Assembly (NCBI RefSeq): GCF_900114535.1
Contig: NZ_FOTK01000003.1
Location: forward strand, 228,928 to 292,927
Source: Methylobacterium pseudosasicola
Lineage (GTDB): Bacteria > Pseudomonadota > Alphaproteobacteria > Rhizobiales > Beijerinckiaceae
Length of the DNA: 64,000 bases
Reading direction: 5' to 3'
A program made the translations under genes and the position numbers. A model generated the notes under the pieces. The model searched no databases, had not been told where the DNA came from, and saw nothing but the letters and a program-made list of their open reading frames with translations. Of this stretch, positions 44,967 to 54,952 are shown one piece after another; within the stretch, counting starts at the first letter, position 1, and the number at the start of each line of letters is the position of its first letter.

Positions 44967-45288
44967 CGGTCAGCCTCGCTGGTATGCCCGATCATCGGTT
45001 GGCCGTCCGGGCGCGGCTTTCTCGACGGCGACCGCGAGTTTGAGATTTGCGACGCCGGGCGCTTCCCCGCCCGGTGTGGGCAGCCTGCGAGCGCCCCCTC
45101 GCGATCCGCGGGAGCGACTACGATTCCGGGCCGGTTCGGACTATCCTGGAACGATTCTCGCTTCAGGGCCGCACCCGACCGCGCTGCGATCGGATGGGGT
45201 TCCAAGGTCGTGATTCGACGCGCTCGCTGACACCGAACCGGTATCGACTTCGGCCGCGCGGGCTCCGGTTGGCGTAGAAGGTCAGGCG
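44967..45288. other. Divergent control region of soxB and the GbdR-like regulator
   Basis: About 320 bp without a gene. By position it should hold both promoters and a GbdR binding site. I could not define a convincing repeated motif by eye. Confidence 0.5.
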
Positions 45289-46347
45289 ATGCGTGAGACG
45301 TGGGCGGTAGGGCCGATCGGCGACGGGCGTGCCCCGGCGGCGGAGGCGATTTCCGTCGGCTTCATGCTCGTGGCGCAGTTCTCGATGATCGCTTTCACCT
45401 CGGCGATCGAGCCCCTGCGCCTCGCCAACCGGGCCGCCGGGCGGGAGCTGTACCGCTACTCGCTGTGGTCTGAGCAGGGCGGAAGTTGCGCAGCCTCGAA
45501 CGGCATCGAGGTCAGAGTGTCGGGCACCTTCGCCGAGGCTCAGGGCCTCGACATGCTCATCGTCTGCGGCGGCCTCGACATCCACCGCCCCGACCACCGC
45601 GCGCTCCAGGCGACCCTGCGCCGGAGCAGCGTCGGCGGCGCGGCCATCGGCGCGGTCTGCACCGGCACCTACGTGCTGGCCAAGGCCGGGCTCCTCGACG
45701 GCTACCGGGCGACGATCCACTGGGAGAACCGCGCGAGCCTCGCCTCGGAGTACGACGCCCTGGAGATCGGCTCGGACCTGTTCGAGATCGACCGCAACCG
45801 CTTCACCTGTGCCGGCGGCACGGCGGCGGCGGACATGATGCTCTCGCTGATCGTGCGCGACCACGGGCCGGCCCTCGCCTCCGACGTCGCCGACCAGCTG
45901 ATCCACCACCGCATCCGCGAGGCCGGCGAGCGTCAGCGGATGGATCTGCGGATGCGCCTCGGGATCGCCCATCCGAAGCTCCTGCAGGTGGTGGGGCTCA
46001 TGGAGGAGACCTTCGCCGAGCCCCTCGGGAGCCAGGCGTTGGCCGACACCGTGCACCTCTCGAGGCGACAGCTCGAACGCCTGTTCCTGAAATATCTCGG
46101 CTGCTCGCCGGCCCGCCACTACCTGAGCATCCGCCTGGAGCACGCGCGCCGCCTGATCCGCCAATCCGCGATGCCGCTGCTCACCATCGCGATCGAATGC
46201 GGCTTCACCTCCGCCTCGCACTTCTCGAAGGCCTATGTCGACCATTTCGGCCGGCCGCCGAGCGCCGAGCGGAAGCTCTCGGCCCATCAAAGCGTAGTGG
46301 TCCCAGGGCCGGATCCGGAACGGCGCAGCGAGATGGCCGGCGGGTAA
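45289..46347 (+). CDS. gbdR: GlxA-type AraC regulator, GbdR-like
   Basis: A 352-residue regulator. It has an N-terminal DJ-1/PfpI-like sensor domain (VGFMLVAQFSMIAFTSAIEPLRLANR; nucleophile-elbow equivalent IGAVCTGTYVLAKAG). The C-terminal AraC double HTH has LADTVHLSRRQLERLFLKYL and ECGFTSASHFSKAYVDHFG. In Pseudomonas GbdR of this build activates betaine and dimethylglycine catabolism. Its place next to sox and gbc/dgc makes it the probable activator here. Confidence 0.88.
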   Translation: MRETWAVGPIGDGRAPAAEAISVGFMLVAQFSMIAFTSAIEPLRLANRAAGRELYRYSLWSEQGGSCAASNGIEVRVSGTFAEAQGLDMLIVCGGLDIHRPDHRALQATLRRSSVGGAAIGAVCTGTYVLAKAGLLDGYRATIHWENRASLASEYDALEIGSDLFEIDRNRFTCAGGTAAADMMLSLIVRDHGPALASDVADQLIHHRIREAGERQRMDLRMRLGIAHPKLLQVVGLMEETFAEPLGSQALADTVHLSRRQLERLFLKYLGCSPARHYLSIRLEHARRLIRQSAMPLLTIAIECGFTSASHFSKAYVDHFGRPPSAERKLSAHQSVVVPGPDPERRSEMAGG

Positions 46348-46949
46348 TGCCGGCCCGAGCGGGATGCGATCCGAAACACGGCATGCGATGACGCGGAGCG
46401 TTCGCGCGCCGCGACCTTGCTGTTCGATCGTGCCGCTTGCTCCCGGATCACCTTCTCCAGACTTTCCAGGCGGCCGGGACGGGCGAGCGTTTCATCTGCC
46501 AGGGACGACTGCGCCAGCGATCACTGACACCGCTTCCGTCCGGCCGGGATTCGCCGACTGAAGATCAAACCTCTCGGGGTTCTGCCCCGAACGCAATGCA
46601 AGGATTTTTAGAATAGATTTACTTCCCAATAATATAAGCAATGAATGATGTTCAGCAATAAATCGACCCGCACGATGTTGTACTAAAGCATCTTATATTT
46701 TATCACCTGAATCAATTCGGCCCAAAGAATAACCAATGATGCACATCTGCATCATCCGCCCATCAGCGAAAATTTTTCATATTGAACGCGTGACAAGCGG
46801 CAAGAGGAAATGCTCCATCCTCAGTAGCCGACGCACGGTATCTGCTTTGTGCGCCCATATTAGAGATGGCTTGGCGATTTTGCTTGAGCCGATCGATTAT
46901 TTCTATCCGCGAATTTTGGCTTCAAGAGCTGATTTTTGCAAGGAATACA
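46348..46949. other. AT-rich intergenic region before the TorF-like gene
   Basis: No gene recognised. From about 46590 the DNA becomes strongly AT-rich, in contrast to the flanks. It contains a perfect inverted repeat (46736-46755). This is likely a control region, possibly of acquired origin. Confidence 0.5.
46736..46755. repeat. Perfect inverted repeat upstream of the TorF-like gene
   Basis: ATGATGCA-CATC-TGCATCAT: 8-bp perfect arms with a 4-base centre, about 195 bp upstream of the ATG. It could be an operator or a small RNA hairpin. No T-run follows. Confidence 0.45.
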
Positions 46950-47900
46950 ATGTCCGCTCGTCCTGTATGCCTCGCTGTACTTCTCACGTCAATGCTGCCG
47001 GGCCTCGGCCGCGCCGCCGACGCGCCGCCCTCGGCACCGATCGTCGATCCGCAGGCCGTATCCGCGTCGTTCGGCTTTCGTGCCGTCACGGACTACAATT
47101 CGCGCGGGATCTCGCAGACCAATCACCATCCCGGGGTGCAGGGCTATCTCGAACTCCAGATGCTCGACGGCTTCGCCTATGTGGGAATTGCCGGCGAATC
47201 GCTGACGCTGCCGAACCGCCCCTTCATGGAGATGGATTTCTCCGGCGGGATCAGGCCGACATTCGGGGCCTGGACCTTCGATCTGGGCTACCTGTTCTAC
47301 AACTATCCGAACGAGCGGGCGCTCATCGGGCCGGACGGCACCATCTACACGGCCAACAACGCGGATTACTATGAGTTCGCCGGCAAGGCGGCCTACGCCG
47401 TCAACGACGCCCTCACCCTCGGCGTCAACGTCTACACCTCGCCGAGCTATTTCGGGACCCACGCGCCGGGGACCTACGTCGCGGGCATCATGAAGTACGC
47501 CGTTCCCGAAGGCACCTTCGGGGTCCTGCCGAGCGGGGTTCTGATCTCGTCGGAAGTGGGGCATTACTTCCTCGGAACCACGAACGCTTCTTTCGGCCGG
47601 TTCCGCCTGCCCGATTACAGCTATGGAAACGTCGGCATCGCCTACACGGCGAAGAACATCACCCTGGACCTGCGCTTCCACGACACGACGATGACGCGCA
47701 GCCAGTGCGGGACGATCACCGCAGATCCGCGTAGCATCTTCAACGGCACCTTCCGGTCCAACTGGTGCGGCGCGGCCTTCGTCGCGACGCTGTCCTTCGA
47801 TGCGACGTCGAAGGATCCCGGCGTCTTCGCCAAGGAGGACACGGTTGCGCCCTCCGTCCCCGCCCGGACGAGCGACGCCGAGGGGCCGGCGGTCCCGTAG
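46950..47900 (+). CDS. TorF-family outer-membrane protein
   Basis: A 316-residue protein of the conserved Gcw_chp/TorF type. It has a signal peptide (MSARPVCLAVLLTSMLPGLG ... RAADAP), then the signature FRAVTDYNSRGISQTNHHPGVQG and alternating strands (FDLGYLFYNYPNE, NVYTSPSYFG, YSYGNVGIAYTAKNITLDLRFHDT) suggesting a 12-strand barrel. ATG 46950 has an AAGGAA site and starts the signal peptide; the frame from 46866 adds an unlikely tail. It sits between the betaine and choline clusters. The transported substrate is unknown. Confidence 0.8.
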   Translation: MSARPVCLAVLLTSMLPGLGRAADAPPSAPIVDPQAVSASFGFRAVTDYNSRGISQTNHHPGVQGYLELQMLDGFAYVGIAGESLTLPNRPFMEMDFSGGIRPTFGAWTFDLGYLFYNYPNERALIGPDGTIYTANNADYYEFAGKAAYAVNDALTLGVNVYTSPSYFGTHAPGTYVAGIMKYAVPEGTFGVLPSGVLISSEVGHYFLGTTNASFGRFRLPDYSYGNVGIAYTAKNITLDLRFHDTTMTRSQCGTITADPRSIFNGTFRSNWCGAAFVATLSFDATSKDPGVFAKEDTVAPSVPARTSDAEGPAVP

Positions 47901-47917
47901 GATTGCCCAAGGCGGGA

Positions 47918-49915
47918 TCAGGCCGGAAGCGGCCCCTCCTGGCTGACGATCCGCGCGATACGCGAGAGGCTGCGATCCGGATCGGCGGAGACCGACCAGT
48001 CGGCGAAGGCGGCCGATCCGCCCGGGGGACATCCGGCGTCGGACCCGGTCGCGCAATCGTTGATGGCGCAGAACGCGGCGTCGAGGGCGTTCGCCATCCG
48101 CCATGCCCGGTCCGGATCACCCGCAAAAATTCCGGCCCGAAGCCCGGGATTCGCGAGACCCGCACCGAGCGCGGCTTCGTCCGAGAACGGGACCAGCGCC
48201 ACGATCGGAGCGAAGCTGTGCCCACGCACGAGGGCCATCGCATTCGTACACCGATCGAGGATGATAGGACCCGGCCGGCGCCCGCCCCCGTAGATCAGCT
48301 CCGCGCCGGCTTCGAGGTCGGCGCGCAGGGCTGCGTCCAGCCCGGCGGCATGGGCGGGGGAATGTGCCGGGCCGACCTCAGTTGCCGGATCCAGCGGATC
48401 GCCGACGCGCATCCTGGCGGCGGCGGCCTGCAGGGCCCTGCGCAACGCCACCCGCGCCTCGGCATGGACATAGACCCGCGCCTGGCCGGCGAAGGTCGAT
48501 CGCAGCCAGCGTCGGCCGCCGTGCAGGAGCGCAGCTGCGACCCGCGGGGCGTCGCAGCCCGGCAGGACGATCGTGGCGGCCTTGCTGCGGCCCAGGCCCG
48601 CGCCGAGGTCGCGGTCGCTCGTCGCGTCCGCGTCGTCGGGCTCCAGGAGGAGGCCGGGATCGGCCCGCAGCAGGCGCGCGGTTTCTCCGTCGGCGCAGAG
48701 CACCGTCAAAGCGCCCTCCGGGAGCCCCGCCCGGCCGAAGAGGTCGGCGAGGCGCAGGCTCGTCTGTGTGGCGCCCGGGTCGGCGGCGAAAACAACCGCG
48801 TTCCCGTAGGCCAGGGCGACCGCCTGCTCGCAGAGGCCGAGGATCGCGGCGCTCCAATGCCCGAAGGCGGCGGCGACGCCGCGGGGCTCCTGGCGCCGAT
48901 GGCCAAACCGGCCCATCCCCAGGTCGGTTCGGGTCGCCCCGGTCCGTTCGGCAAGCCCGGCGGCGTATTCGAGCGTGCGGATCGCGTCCGGCAGATCGGA
49001 GCCGCCCGTATGCCGGATGGGGCGGCCGGTCTCGCGGGTCTCGAGGCGTGCGAGGTCGGGCCCCTCGGCCCTCAGGAATTCGGCGCAGCGGTACAGGACT
49101 CGGGCGCGCTCCGCTCCCCCGACCGCGCGCCACGCGGCAAGGCCCTGACGCGCATCGTGGACGGCCCCCCGGATCTCCGCCGGGCCGGCGGGCAGGAAAC
49201 GGGCGATCTCCTCGCCCGTGACGGGACTGAGATGCCAGACGGTCTCCCGCGGGGCGCAGGGCGGCGTCACGCAGATGGGTCGCGGCGCGCCGGCCTCGGC
49301 CGCCCCATCCCCCCCGGCGAGCAGGCCGTCGATGAATGCGTGCACCACAGCGCGGACGGCCGCCCCGTCGGGGCCGGCCTCGCGCGGCGTCGCGGTCATG
49401 ACGTGGGAGCGCAGCCAAAGCCCGTCGATCATCGCGGCGATCATGGTGGCGTGGAGCGACAGGCACGGATCCGCCACCAGGCCCCGCAGGCCGTGGCGCA
49501 GGTTGGTGATCATGCGGCGCTGGTAGATCGCCTGGATGCGCTGGTAGCGCTTCGAATGGGCCATCTGGCTCCAGAACGCGAGCCACACGGCGCTGGTGCG
49601 CCGGTCGAACTCCTCGTCGGCCAGGGCGGCGTCGCAGACCGCGTAAAGCCGTTCGCGCCGGGTCCTGGACGCCGCGAGTTTCCGGGCGGTCGCGCTGGCG
49701 AGGCGGGCCGCCATGAAGCGCAGGGTCGCTTCGAGGAGGCCGTCCTTATCGCCGAAATAATGGGCGAAGAGGCCGGCGGAGACGTTCGCCCGGCGGGCGA
49801 TCTCGCTGAGGGAGGCGGCCTTGAACCCGACCTCCGCCAGCGTCTCGATCGTCGCCTCGACCAAGTGGCGGCGGCGCGCCGCCTCGAAGGTCTGCATCGG
49901 GCTCGAAGAGGTCAT
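47918..49915 (-). CDS. BetI-type TetR regulator fused to a catalytically dead aldehyde dehydrogenase domain
   Basis: A 665-residue fusion. Residues 1-205 are a complete BetI-like repressor (HTH about 33-55, ANVSAGLFAHYFGDKDGLLEAT; ligand-domain motif SAVWLAFWSQM and MIDGLWLRS). Residues about 222-665 follow the aldehyde dehydrogenase fold (HLSPVTGEEIARF, EPRGVAAAFGHW, GNAVVFAADPG, RVYVHAEA). Against BetB in this window, catalytic Cys286 is Phe475, Glu252 is Leu441, Asn153 is Ser355 and NAD-binding Lys176 is Ala377. So it cannot be a normal dehydrogenase. I infer a ligand-sensing role in choline control. ATG 49915 follows AAGGA by 6 nt. It is divergent from choXWV-betBA with operator-like repeats between. 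Confidence 0.85.
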   Translation of the reverse strand: MTSSSPMQTFEAARRRHLVEATIETLAEVGFKAASLSEIARRANVSAGLFAHYFGDKDGLLEATLRFMAARLASATARKLAASRTRRERLYAVCDAALADEEFDRRTSAVWLAFWSQMAHSKRYQRIQAIYQRRMITNLRHGLRGLVADPCLSLHATMIAAMIDGLWLRSHVMTATPREAGPDGAAVRAVVHAFIDGLLAGGDGAAEAGAPRPICVTPPCAPRETVWHLSPVTGEEIARFLPAGPAEIRGAVHDARQGLAAWRAVGGAERARVLYRCAEFLRAEGPDLARLETRETGRPIRHTGGSDLPDAIRTLEYAAGLAERTGATRTDLGMGRFGHRRQEPRGVAAAFGHWSAAILGLCEQAVALAYGNAVVFAADPGATQTSLRLADLFGRAGLPEGALTVLCADGETARLLRADPGLLLEPDDADATSDRDLGAGLGRSKAATIVLPGCDAPRVAAALLHGGRRWLRSTFAGQARVYVHAEARVALRRALQAAAARMRVGDPLDPATEVGPAHSPAHAAGLDAALRADLEAGAELIYGGGRRPGPIILDRCTNAMALVRGHSFAPIVALVPFSDEAALGAGLANPGLRAGIFAGDPDRAWRMANALDAAFCAINDCATGSDAGCPPGGSAAFADWSVSADPDRSLSRIARIVSQEGPLPA

Positions 49916-49972
49916 CGCAGTCCTTGCGCCAGAACGGCCGGATCGTTCGCAACTCCGATGATCGATCGCGTA

Positions 49973-49988
49973 TTGAACGGCCATTCAA
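49973..49988. promoter_or_regulatory. BetI-type operator, regulator side
   Basis: TTGAA-N6-TTCAA lies 58-73 bp upstream of the fusion regulator gene. It has the same half-site and spacing as the longer repeat at 50154-50177. The TTGAAC half-site resembles E. coli BetI sites as I recall them. Confidence 0.6.
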
Positions 49989-50153
49989 ATCTGTGTCGGT
50001 GGCAATGTCCATGCCGGCATCGCCTGGCCACAGCGCACTGCATAGGCCCGCTCATACCAATGTGATGCGGCAGTGCGGCGCACAAATTAAATGCATTTTT
50101 GCTCGCATTGCAGCACAAAGCTGAAAAATAGTGCGTGACTTCCCGTGATTCGA

Positions 50154-50177
50154 TCTATTGAATGAACGTTCAATAGA
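50154..50177. promoter_or_regulatory. BetI-type operator, choX side
   Basis: TCTATTGAA-N6-TTCAATAGA is a perfect inverted repeat with 9-bp arms. It lies 44-67 bp upstream of choX, where it could cover the promoter. It shares TTGAA-N6-TTCAA with the site at 49973-49988, so one dimeric regulator probably binds both. Confidence 0.72.
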
Positions 50178-50220
50178 CCCGGAACAGTTACAAACGCGGG
50201 TCTCGGCACGAGGGGGCATC

Positions 50221-51165
50221 ATGTGCACGTGTGCGACTCGACTCCTTCTTGGCGTAACGCTCGGAATAGCCTCCTGCGTCGGCGCGGCTGCAGCGGACCC
50301 GGCATCCTGCAAGACCGTGAGGTTCGCCGATGTCGGCTGGACTGACATCGCGGCGACGACGGCGCTGGCCTCGCGCATCCTGTCCGGCCTCGGCTACGCA
50401 CCGAAGACCCAAACCCTGTCCGTCCCGGTCACCTACGCCTCGCTCGGCGCGAAGAACGTCGATGTCTTCCTGGGCAACTGGATGCCCACCATGGAGGCGG
50501 ACCGGAAGCCCTACCTCGACAAGCACGCGATCGAGGTCCTCGGGCCGAACCTGACGGGGGCGAAGTACACCTTCGCGGTGCCGGCCTATCTCTACGAAGC
50601 GGGCCTGAAGAGCTTCTCGGACATCGCCAAGTTCCGCCGGGAACTCAAGGGCAAGATCTACGGCATCGAGCCCGGCAACGACGGCAACCGGACGATCCTG
50701 ACGATCATCAATGACAACACCTACAATCTCAGCAGCTTCGACCTCGTCGAATCGAGCGAGCAGGGCATGCTCGCCCAGGTCGACCGGGCGATCCAGCGCA
50801 AGGAGCCGATCCTGTTCCTCGGCTGGGAACCCCACCCGATGAACACCAAGTTCCCGATCCGCTACCTGTCGGGGGGCGACGACACCTTCGGGCCGAACTA
50901 TGGCGGCGCGGAGATCTTCACGAATCTCCGCGCCGGCTATGCCGCCGAGTGCCCGAATCTCGGCCGCTTCTTCAAGAACCTGACCTTCGATCTCCAGATC
51001 GAGAACGTCGTCATGAGCTCGATCCTGTTCGATGGGCTCGAGCCCGACAAGGCCGCCGACAAATGGCTCAAGGCCAATCCCGACGCCTGGAAGCCTTGGC
51101 TCGCCGGCGTCGAGACGCTCGACGGCAAGCCCGCCCTGCCCGCCGAGCAGGCGAGCCTGAAGTGA
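50221..51165 (+). CDS. choX: Choline ABC transporter substrate-binding protein
   Basis: A 314-residue periplasmic binding protein of the OpuAC type. It has a signal peptide (LLLGVTLGIASCVGAAAADP) and aromatic-box segments DVGWTDIAATT, LGNWMPTM and FLGWEPHPMN. These match the Trp positions that cage the trimethylammonium group in ChoX. ATG 50221 follows a GAGGGGG site by 3 nt. It is the first gene of choXWV-betB-betA. Confidence 0.9.
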   Translation: MCTCATRLLLGVTLGIASCVGAAAADPASCKTVRFADVGWTDIAATTALASRILSGLGYAPKTQTLSVPVTYASLGAKNVDVFLGNWMPTMEADRKPYLDKHAIEVLGPNLTGAKYTFAVPAYLYEAGLKSFSDIAKFRRELKGKIYGIEPGNDGNRTILTIINDNTYNLSSFDLVESSEQGMLAQVDRAIQRKEPILFLGWEPHPMNTKFPIRYLSGGDDTFGPNYGGAEIFTNLRAGYAAECPNLGRFFKNLTFDLQIENVVMSSILFDGLEPDKAADKWLKANPDAWKPWLAGVETLDGKPALPAEQASLK

Positions 51166-51236
51166 CGCCCTGACCCTGTGTCACCGGCAGCCGATGCCGG
51201 CGGCACGTCCGTGAAGTCATTCGGCGGATAGCGCTC

Positions 51237-52094
51237 ATGTACGACTGGATCGTGTCTCACAAGATCTCGCTCGGGATCTGGCTCAAGTACGGCGTCGACT
51301 TCCTGAACCGCCACGCCCAGGCCGCCTTCGACCTGACCTCCCTGGTGCTCAGCGCGATGGTGCAGGGTCTGACCGACGCGCTCCTGGCCATCCCCCCGCT
51401 CGCCCTGATCGGCGTGTTCGCGGCGGGCGCCTATCTCCTGCATCGCTCGGTCGGCCTCGCCCTGTTCATCGTCGCCTCGCTGCTCCTCGTGGTGAATCTC
51501 GGCTACTGGGAGGCCGCGATCGAGACCTTGTCCCTCGTGGTCTGGTCGACGGCGACCTGCGTCCTGATCGGCGTGCCGGTGGGGATCCTGGCGGCGCACA
51601 GGCCGATGCTCTACGCGGTGATCCGTCCGCTCCTGGACCTGATGCAGACGATCCCGACCTTCGTCTACCTCATCCCGACCCTTGTGCTGTTCGGGCTCGG
51701 GACCGTGCCGGGGATCATCTCGACGGTAATCTTCGCCCTGCCGGCCCCGATCCGCCTGACGCAGCTCGGAATCGCCTCGGTCCCGCCGAGCCTGCGGGAG
51801 GCTGCCCTCGCCTATGGCGCGACCCGGTGGCAGATGCTGTTCAAGGTCGAGCTGCCGAGCGCGATGCCGACCATCCTGGCCGGCATCACCCAGTGCATCA
51901 TGCTGAGCCTCTCGATGGTGGTGATCGCCGCCCTGGTGGGCGCCGACGGCCTCGGCAAGCCGGTGGTGCGGGCCCTCAACACCGTCAACATCGCCATGGG
52001 CTTCGAAGCCGGCCTGGCGATCGTGGTGCTGGCGATCATCCTGGACCGCGTGTGCAAGCGGCCCGTGCCGCGCCGCCAAAGGGCCGCCCGATGA
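51237..52094 (+). CDS. choW: Choline ABC transporter permease
   Basis: A 285-residue permease of the ProW/OpuAB type with about six helices. It has LLDLMQTIPTFVYLIPTLVLFGLG, the EAA loop LREAALAYGATRWQMLFKVELP and VVRALNTVNIAMGFEAGLAIV. It lies 71 nt after choX. Its stop overlaps the choV start (ATGA). Confidence 0.92.
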   Translation: MYDWIVSHKISLGIWLKYGVDFLNRHAQAAFDLTSLVLSAMVQGLTDALLAIPPLALIGVFAAGAYLLHRSVGLALFIVASLLLVVNLGYWEAAIETLSLVVWSTATCVLIGVPVGILAAHRPMLYAVIRPLLDLMQTIPTFVYLIPTLVLFGLGTVPGIISTVIFALPAPIRLTQLGIASVPPSLREAALAYGATRWQMLFKVELPSAMPTILAGITQCIMLSLSMVVIAALVGADGLGKPVVRALNTVNIAMGFEAGLAIVVLAIILDRVCKRPVPRRQRAAR

Positions 52095-53335
52095 GCATCA
52101 TCGACATGAAAGCTTTCTCACAAGCCGCCCCGGCAGAGACCGAGACCGAGAGCGCGGTCGCGCTGCGGGACGTCGACATCGTGTTCGGTCGCAGCGTCAA
52201 GGCGGCGCTGGCGCTGTCCGACCAGGGCGCAACCCGACAACAGATCCGCGAGCGGGTCGACGCCCTGATGGGAACCTTCAAGGTCAATCTCGACGTCAAG
52301 CCCGGCGAGATTTGCGTGCTGATGGGCTTGTCCGGCTCGGGCAAGTCGACCGTCCTGCGGGCGATCAACGGGCTGAACCGGGTGGCGCGCGGCAGCGTCG
52401 TCGTCCGGCACCGGGGCGAGGCCGTCGACCTGACCCGGTGCAACGCGGCCATGCTGCGCGACGTCCGGCTCAACACCGTCTCGATGGTGTTCCAGCAATT
52501 CGGCCTGCTGCCCTGGCGCAGCGTGCGCGACAATGTCGGCTTCGGCCTCGAATTGCGGGGCGTGCGGGTCGCCGAGCGGCGGCGGGTGGTCGACGAGAAG
52601 CTGGAGATGGTCGGCCTCGCGGACTGGGCCGACAAGCCGGTCCAGGAACTGTCCGGCGGCATGCAGCAGCGCGTCGGCCTCGCCCGGGCCTTCGCGACGG
52701 ATGCCGACATCCTGCTGATGGACGAGCCGTTCTCGGCCCTCGACCCGCTGATCCGCGACAAGCTGCAGGACGACCTGCTCGACTTGCAGCGCAAGCTCCA
52801 CCGGACGATCGTGTTCGTGAGCCACGACCTCGGGGAAGCGCTCAAGCTCGGCAACCGCATCGCCATCATGGATGGCGGCCACGTCGTCCAGTTCGGCACC
52901 CCGACCGACATCGTCCTCAAGCCGGCTAACGCCTACGTGGCCGAGTTCGTCAAGCACATGAACCCGCTGGAGGTGCTGGACAGCGGGACCGTCATGACGC
53001 CGCTCTCGGCGCTCCGGCGGGACGGCGATACAGTGCTCCTCGACGGGAGCGGCGGGGTGCGCGTCAGCGTCTGCGTGAACGAACGCCCGATCATGGCGCA
53101 TATCGGCGGGCGCCAGGAGGCCCTCGGCTTCGCCGACACGACGGGGGCTTGCGGCGATCCCGGACGGGTCATCGTCGCCCCGATGACGCTGCCGCTCCGG
53201 GCCGCGATCGACCTGCGCCTGCGCTCACCCTACCCGATCGTCTTCATCGACGAGCTCGGCCGCCTCGCCGGCCTGTGCGACCACACCGAGATCTACCGGG
53301 GTCTCCTCCAGAACAACGGCTTGCCGAACCCCTGA
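52091..53335 (+). CDS. choV: Choline ABC transporter ATP-binding protein
   Basis: A 414-residue ATPase of the ProV/OpuAA group. It has a long N-terminal extension before Walker A ([10 protein letters not shown]), Q-loop [14 protein letters not shown], signature [14 protein letters not shown], Walker [13 protein letters not shown], and a C-terminal regulatory region after residue 300. It energises the ChoXWV importer. Transport feeds the two oxidation enzymes downstream. Confidence 0.93.
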   Translation: MSIIDMKAFSQAAPAETETESAVALRDVDIVFGRSVKAALALSDQGATRQQIRERVDALMGTFKVNLDVKPGEICVLMGLSGSGKSTVLRAINGLNRVARGSVVVRHRGEAVDLTRCNAAMLRDVRLNTVSMVFQQFGLLPWRSVRDNVGFGLELRGVRVAERRRVVDEKLEMVGLADWADKPVQELSGGMQQRVGLARAFATDADILLMDEPFSALDPLIRDKLQDDLLDLQRKLHRTIVFVSHDLGEALKLGNRIAIMDGGHVVQFGTPTDIVLKPANAYVAEFVKHMNPLEVLDSGTVMTPLSALRRDGDTVLLDGSGGVRVSVCVNERPIMAHIGGRQEALGFADTTGACGDPGRVIVAPMTLPLRAAIDLRLRSPYPIVFIDELGRLAGLCDHTEIYRGLLQNNGLPNP

Positions 53336-53375
53336 TGGGATCGCCTCCCGCTACGATCACGCGAAGTCGCCTGCC

Positions 53376-54845
53376 ATGCTGAACTCAGAAATCTGCCGCC
53401 CCTTCATCGGCGGCCGCCCCGCCGGGCAGGCCGGGCGCCGCACGTTCCGTTCGATCAATCCGGCGAACGGCGAGACGTTGGCCGAGATCGAGCATTCCAC
53501 CCGCGACGACCTCGAAGACGCGATCACGGCCGCGACTCGGGGGCAGGCCGAATGGGCCGCGACGCCGGCCCGGGAGCGCGGCCGGGTCCTGATGCGCACC
53601 GTCGCGCTCCTGCGCGAGGGCAACGACGCGCTGGCCCGCCTCGAAAGCCTCGATACCGGTAAGCCGATCGCCGAGACCCGGGCGGTCGACATCGCCACGG
53701 GCGCCGACGTCCTAGAATATTACGCGGGTCTCGCGGCCTCCATCGAGGGCCGGCAGATCCCCCTGCGGGAGAGTTCCTTCGTCTACACGCGCCGCGAGCC
53801 CCTCGGGATCGTGGCCGGCATCGGCGCCTGGAACTACCCGATCCAGATCGCCCTGTGGAAATCGGCCCCCGCCCTCGCGGCGGGAAACGCCATGATCTTC
53901 AAGCCCAGCGAGGTGACGCCCCTCACCGCCCTCGTGCTCGCCGAGCTTTATACGAAGGCCGGCCTGCCCGACGGCGTCTTCAACGTCCTGCCGGGATTCG
54001 GCAGCGAGATCGGCGCCTGGCTTACCGAGCATCCGGCGATCGCGAAGGTGTCGTTCACCGGCGGCACCGCCACGGGCGGCAAGGTCATGGCCGGGGCCGC
54101 CGGCTCGACCCTCAAGGAGGTGACGATGGAGCTCGGCGGCAAGTCGCCGCTGATCGTGCTCGACGATGCCGACCTCGACCGCGCCGCCGACATCGCGGTG
54201 GCGGCAAACTTTTTCAGCTCGGGCCAGGTCTGCACCAACGGGACGCGGGTCTTCATCCCCCGGCCGCTCACGGCGGCGTTCGAGGCCCGGATCCTGTCAC
54301 GTGTCGCGCGCATCCGGCTGGGGGATCCCCTGGACGAGGCCACGAATTTCGGTCCGCTCGCGAGCCATGCCCACCGGGACAAGGTGCTCGCCTTCATCCG
54401 CTCGGGTGTCGATCAGGGCGCGCGCCTCCTCACCGGTGGTCAGGCCATCGAGGGTCGCTTCGCCGCCGGCGCCTACGTCGCCCCCACGGTCTTCACCGAT
54501 TGCCACGACGACATGGACATCGTCCGCGAGGAGATCTTCGGGCCGGTGATGACCCTGCTGAGCTACGAGAGCGTGGACGAGGCCCTCGCCCGGGCCAACG
54601 CCACGCGCTACGGCCTCGCCGCGGGGGTCGTCACCCGCGACCTCGTCCAGGCCCACCGGGTCGTGCACGGCCTCCAGGCCGGCATCTGCTGGATCAACAC
54701 CTGGGGCGAGTCGCCCCCCGAGATGCCGGTCGGCGGGACCAAGCAATCGGGACTCGGCCGCGAGAACGGGATCGAGGGCCTCGACCGGTACACCCGCACC
54801 AAGTCGATCCAGGTCGAGCTGGGCGACTTCGCACCGCTGTTCTGA
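53376..54845 (+). CDS. betB: Betaine aldehyde dehydrogenase
   Basis: A 489-residue aldehyde dehydrogenase, full length for BetB. The catalytic set is intact: Asn153 (GAWNYP), Lys176 (FKPSE), Glu252 (MELGGKSP) and Cys286 (SSGQVCTNG). The C-terminal [20 protein letters not shown] is typical of BetB. It oxidises betaine aldehyde to glycine betaine with NAD(P)+. It supplies the useful reference for the dead domain of the divergent fusion regulator. Confidence 0.95.
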   Translation: MLNSEICRPFIGGRPAGQAGRRTFRSINPANGETLAEIEHSTRDDLEDAITAATRGQAEWAATPARERGRVLMRTVALLREGNDALARLESLDTGKPIAETRAVDIATGADVLEYYAGLAASIEGRQIPLRESSFVYTRREPLGIVAGIGAWNYPIQIALWKSAPALAAGNAMIFKPSEVTPLTALVLAELYTKAGLPDGVFNVLPGFGSEIGAWLTEHPAIAKVSFTGGTATGGKVMAGAAGSTLKEVTMELGGKSPLIVLDDADLDRAADIAVAANFFSSGQVCTNGTRVFIPRPLTAAFEARILSRVARIRLGDPLDEATNFGPLASHAHRDKVLAFIRSGVDQGARLLTGGQAIEGRFAAGAYVAPTVFTDCHDDMDIVREEIFGPVMTLLSYESVDEALARANATRYGLAAGVVTRDLVQAHRVVHGLQAGICWINTWGESPPEMPVGGTKQSGLGRENGIEGLDRYTRTKSIQVELGDFAPLF

Positions 54846-54952
54846 CGGAGGCCGCCCTGCGGGACCGCGCCGTCATGCGCGCCGCCCGCCCCCGCCCGGA
54901 TCGAGCCGCGTTCGACCGCCCCGGCCGTCGGCGCCATAACGGACCCGAGACC

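Noticed and set aside
53855..54950. N-terminal extension of choline dehydrogenase
   Set aside because: It is a shadow of betB, rich in Arg and Pro. The GMC fold starts at 54953.
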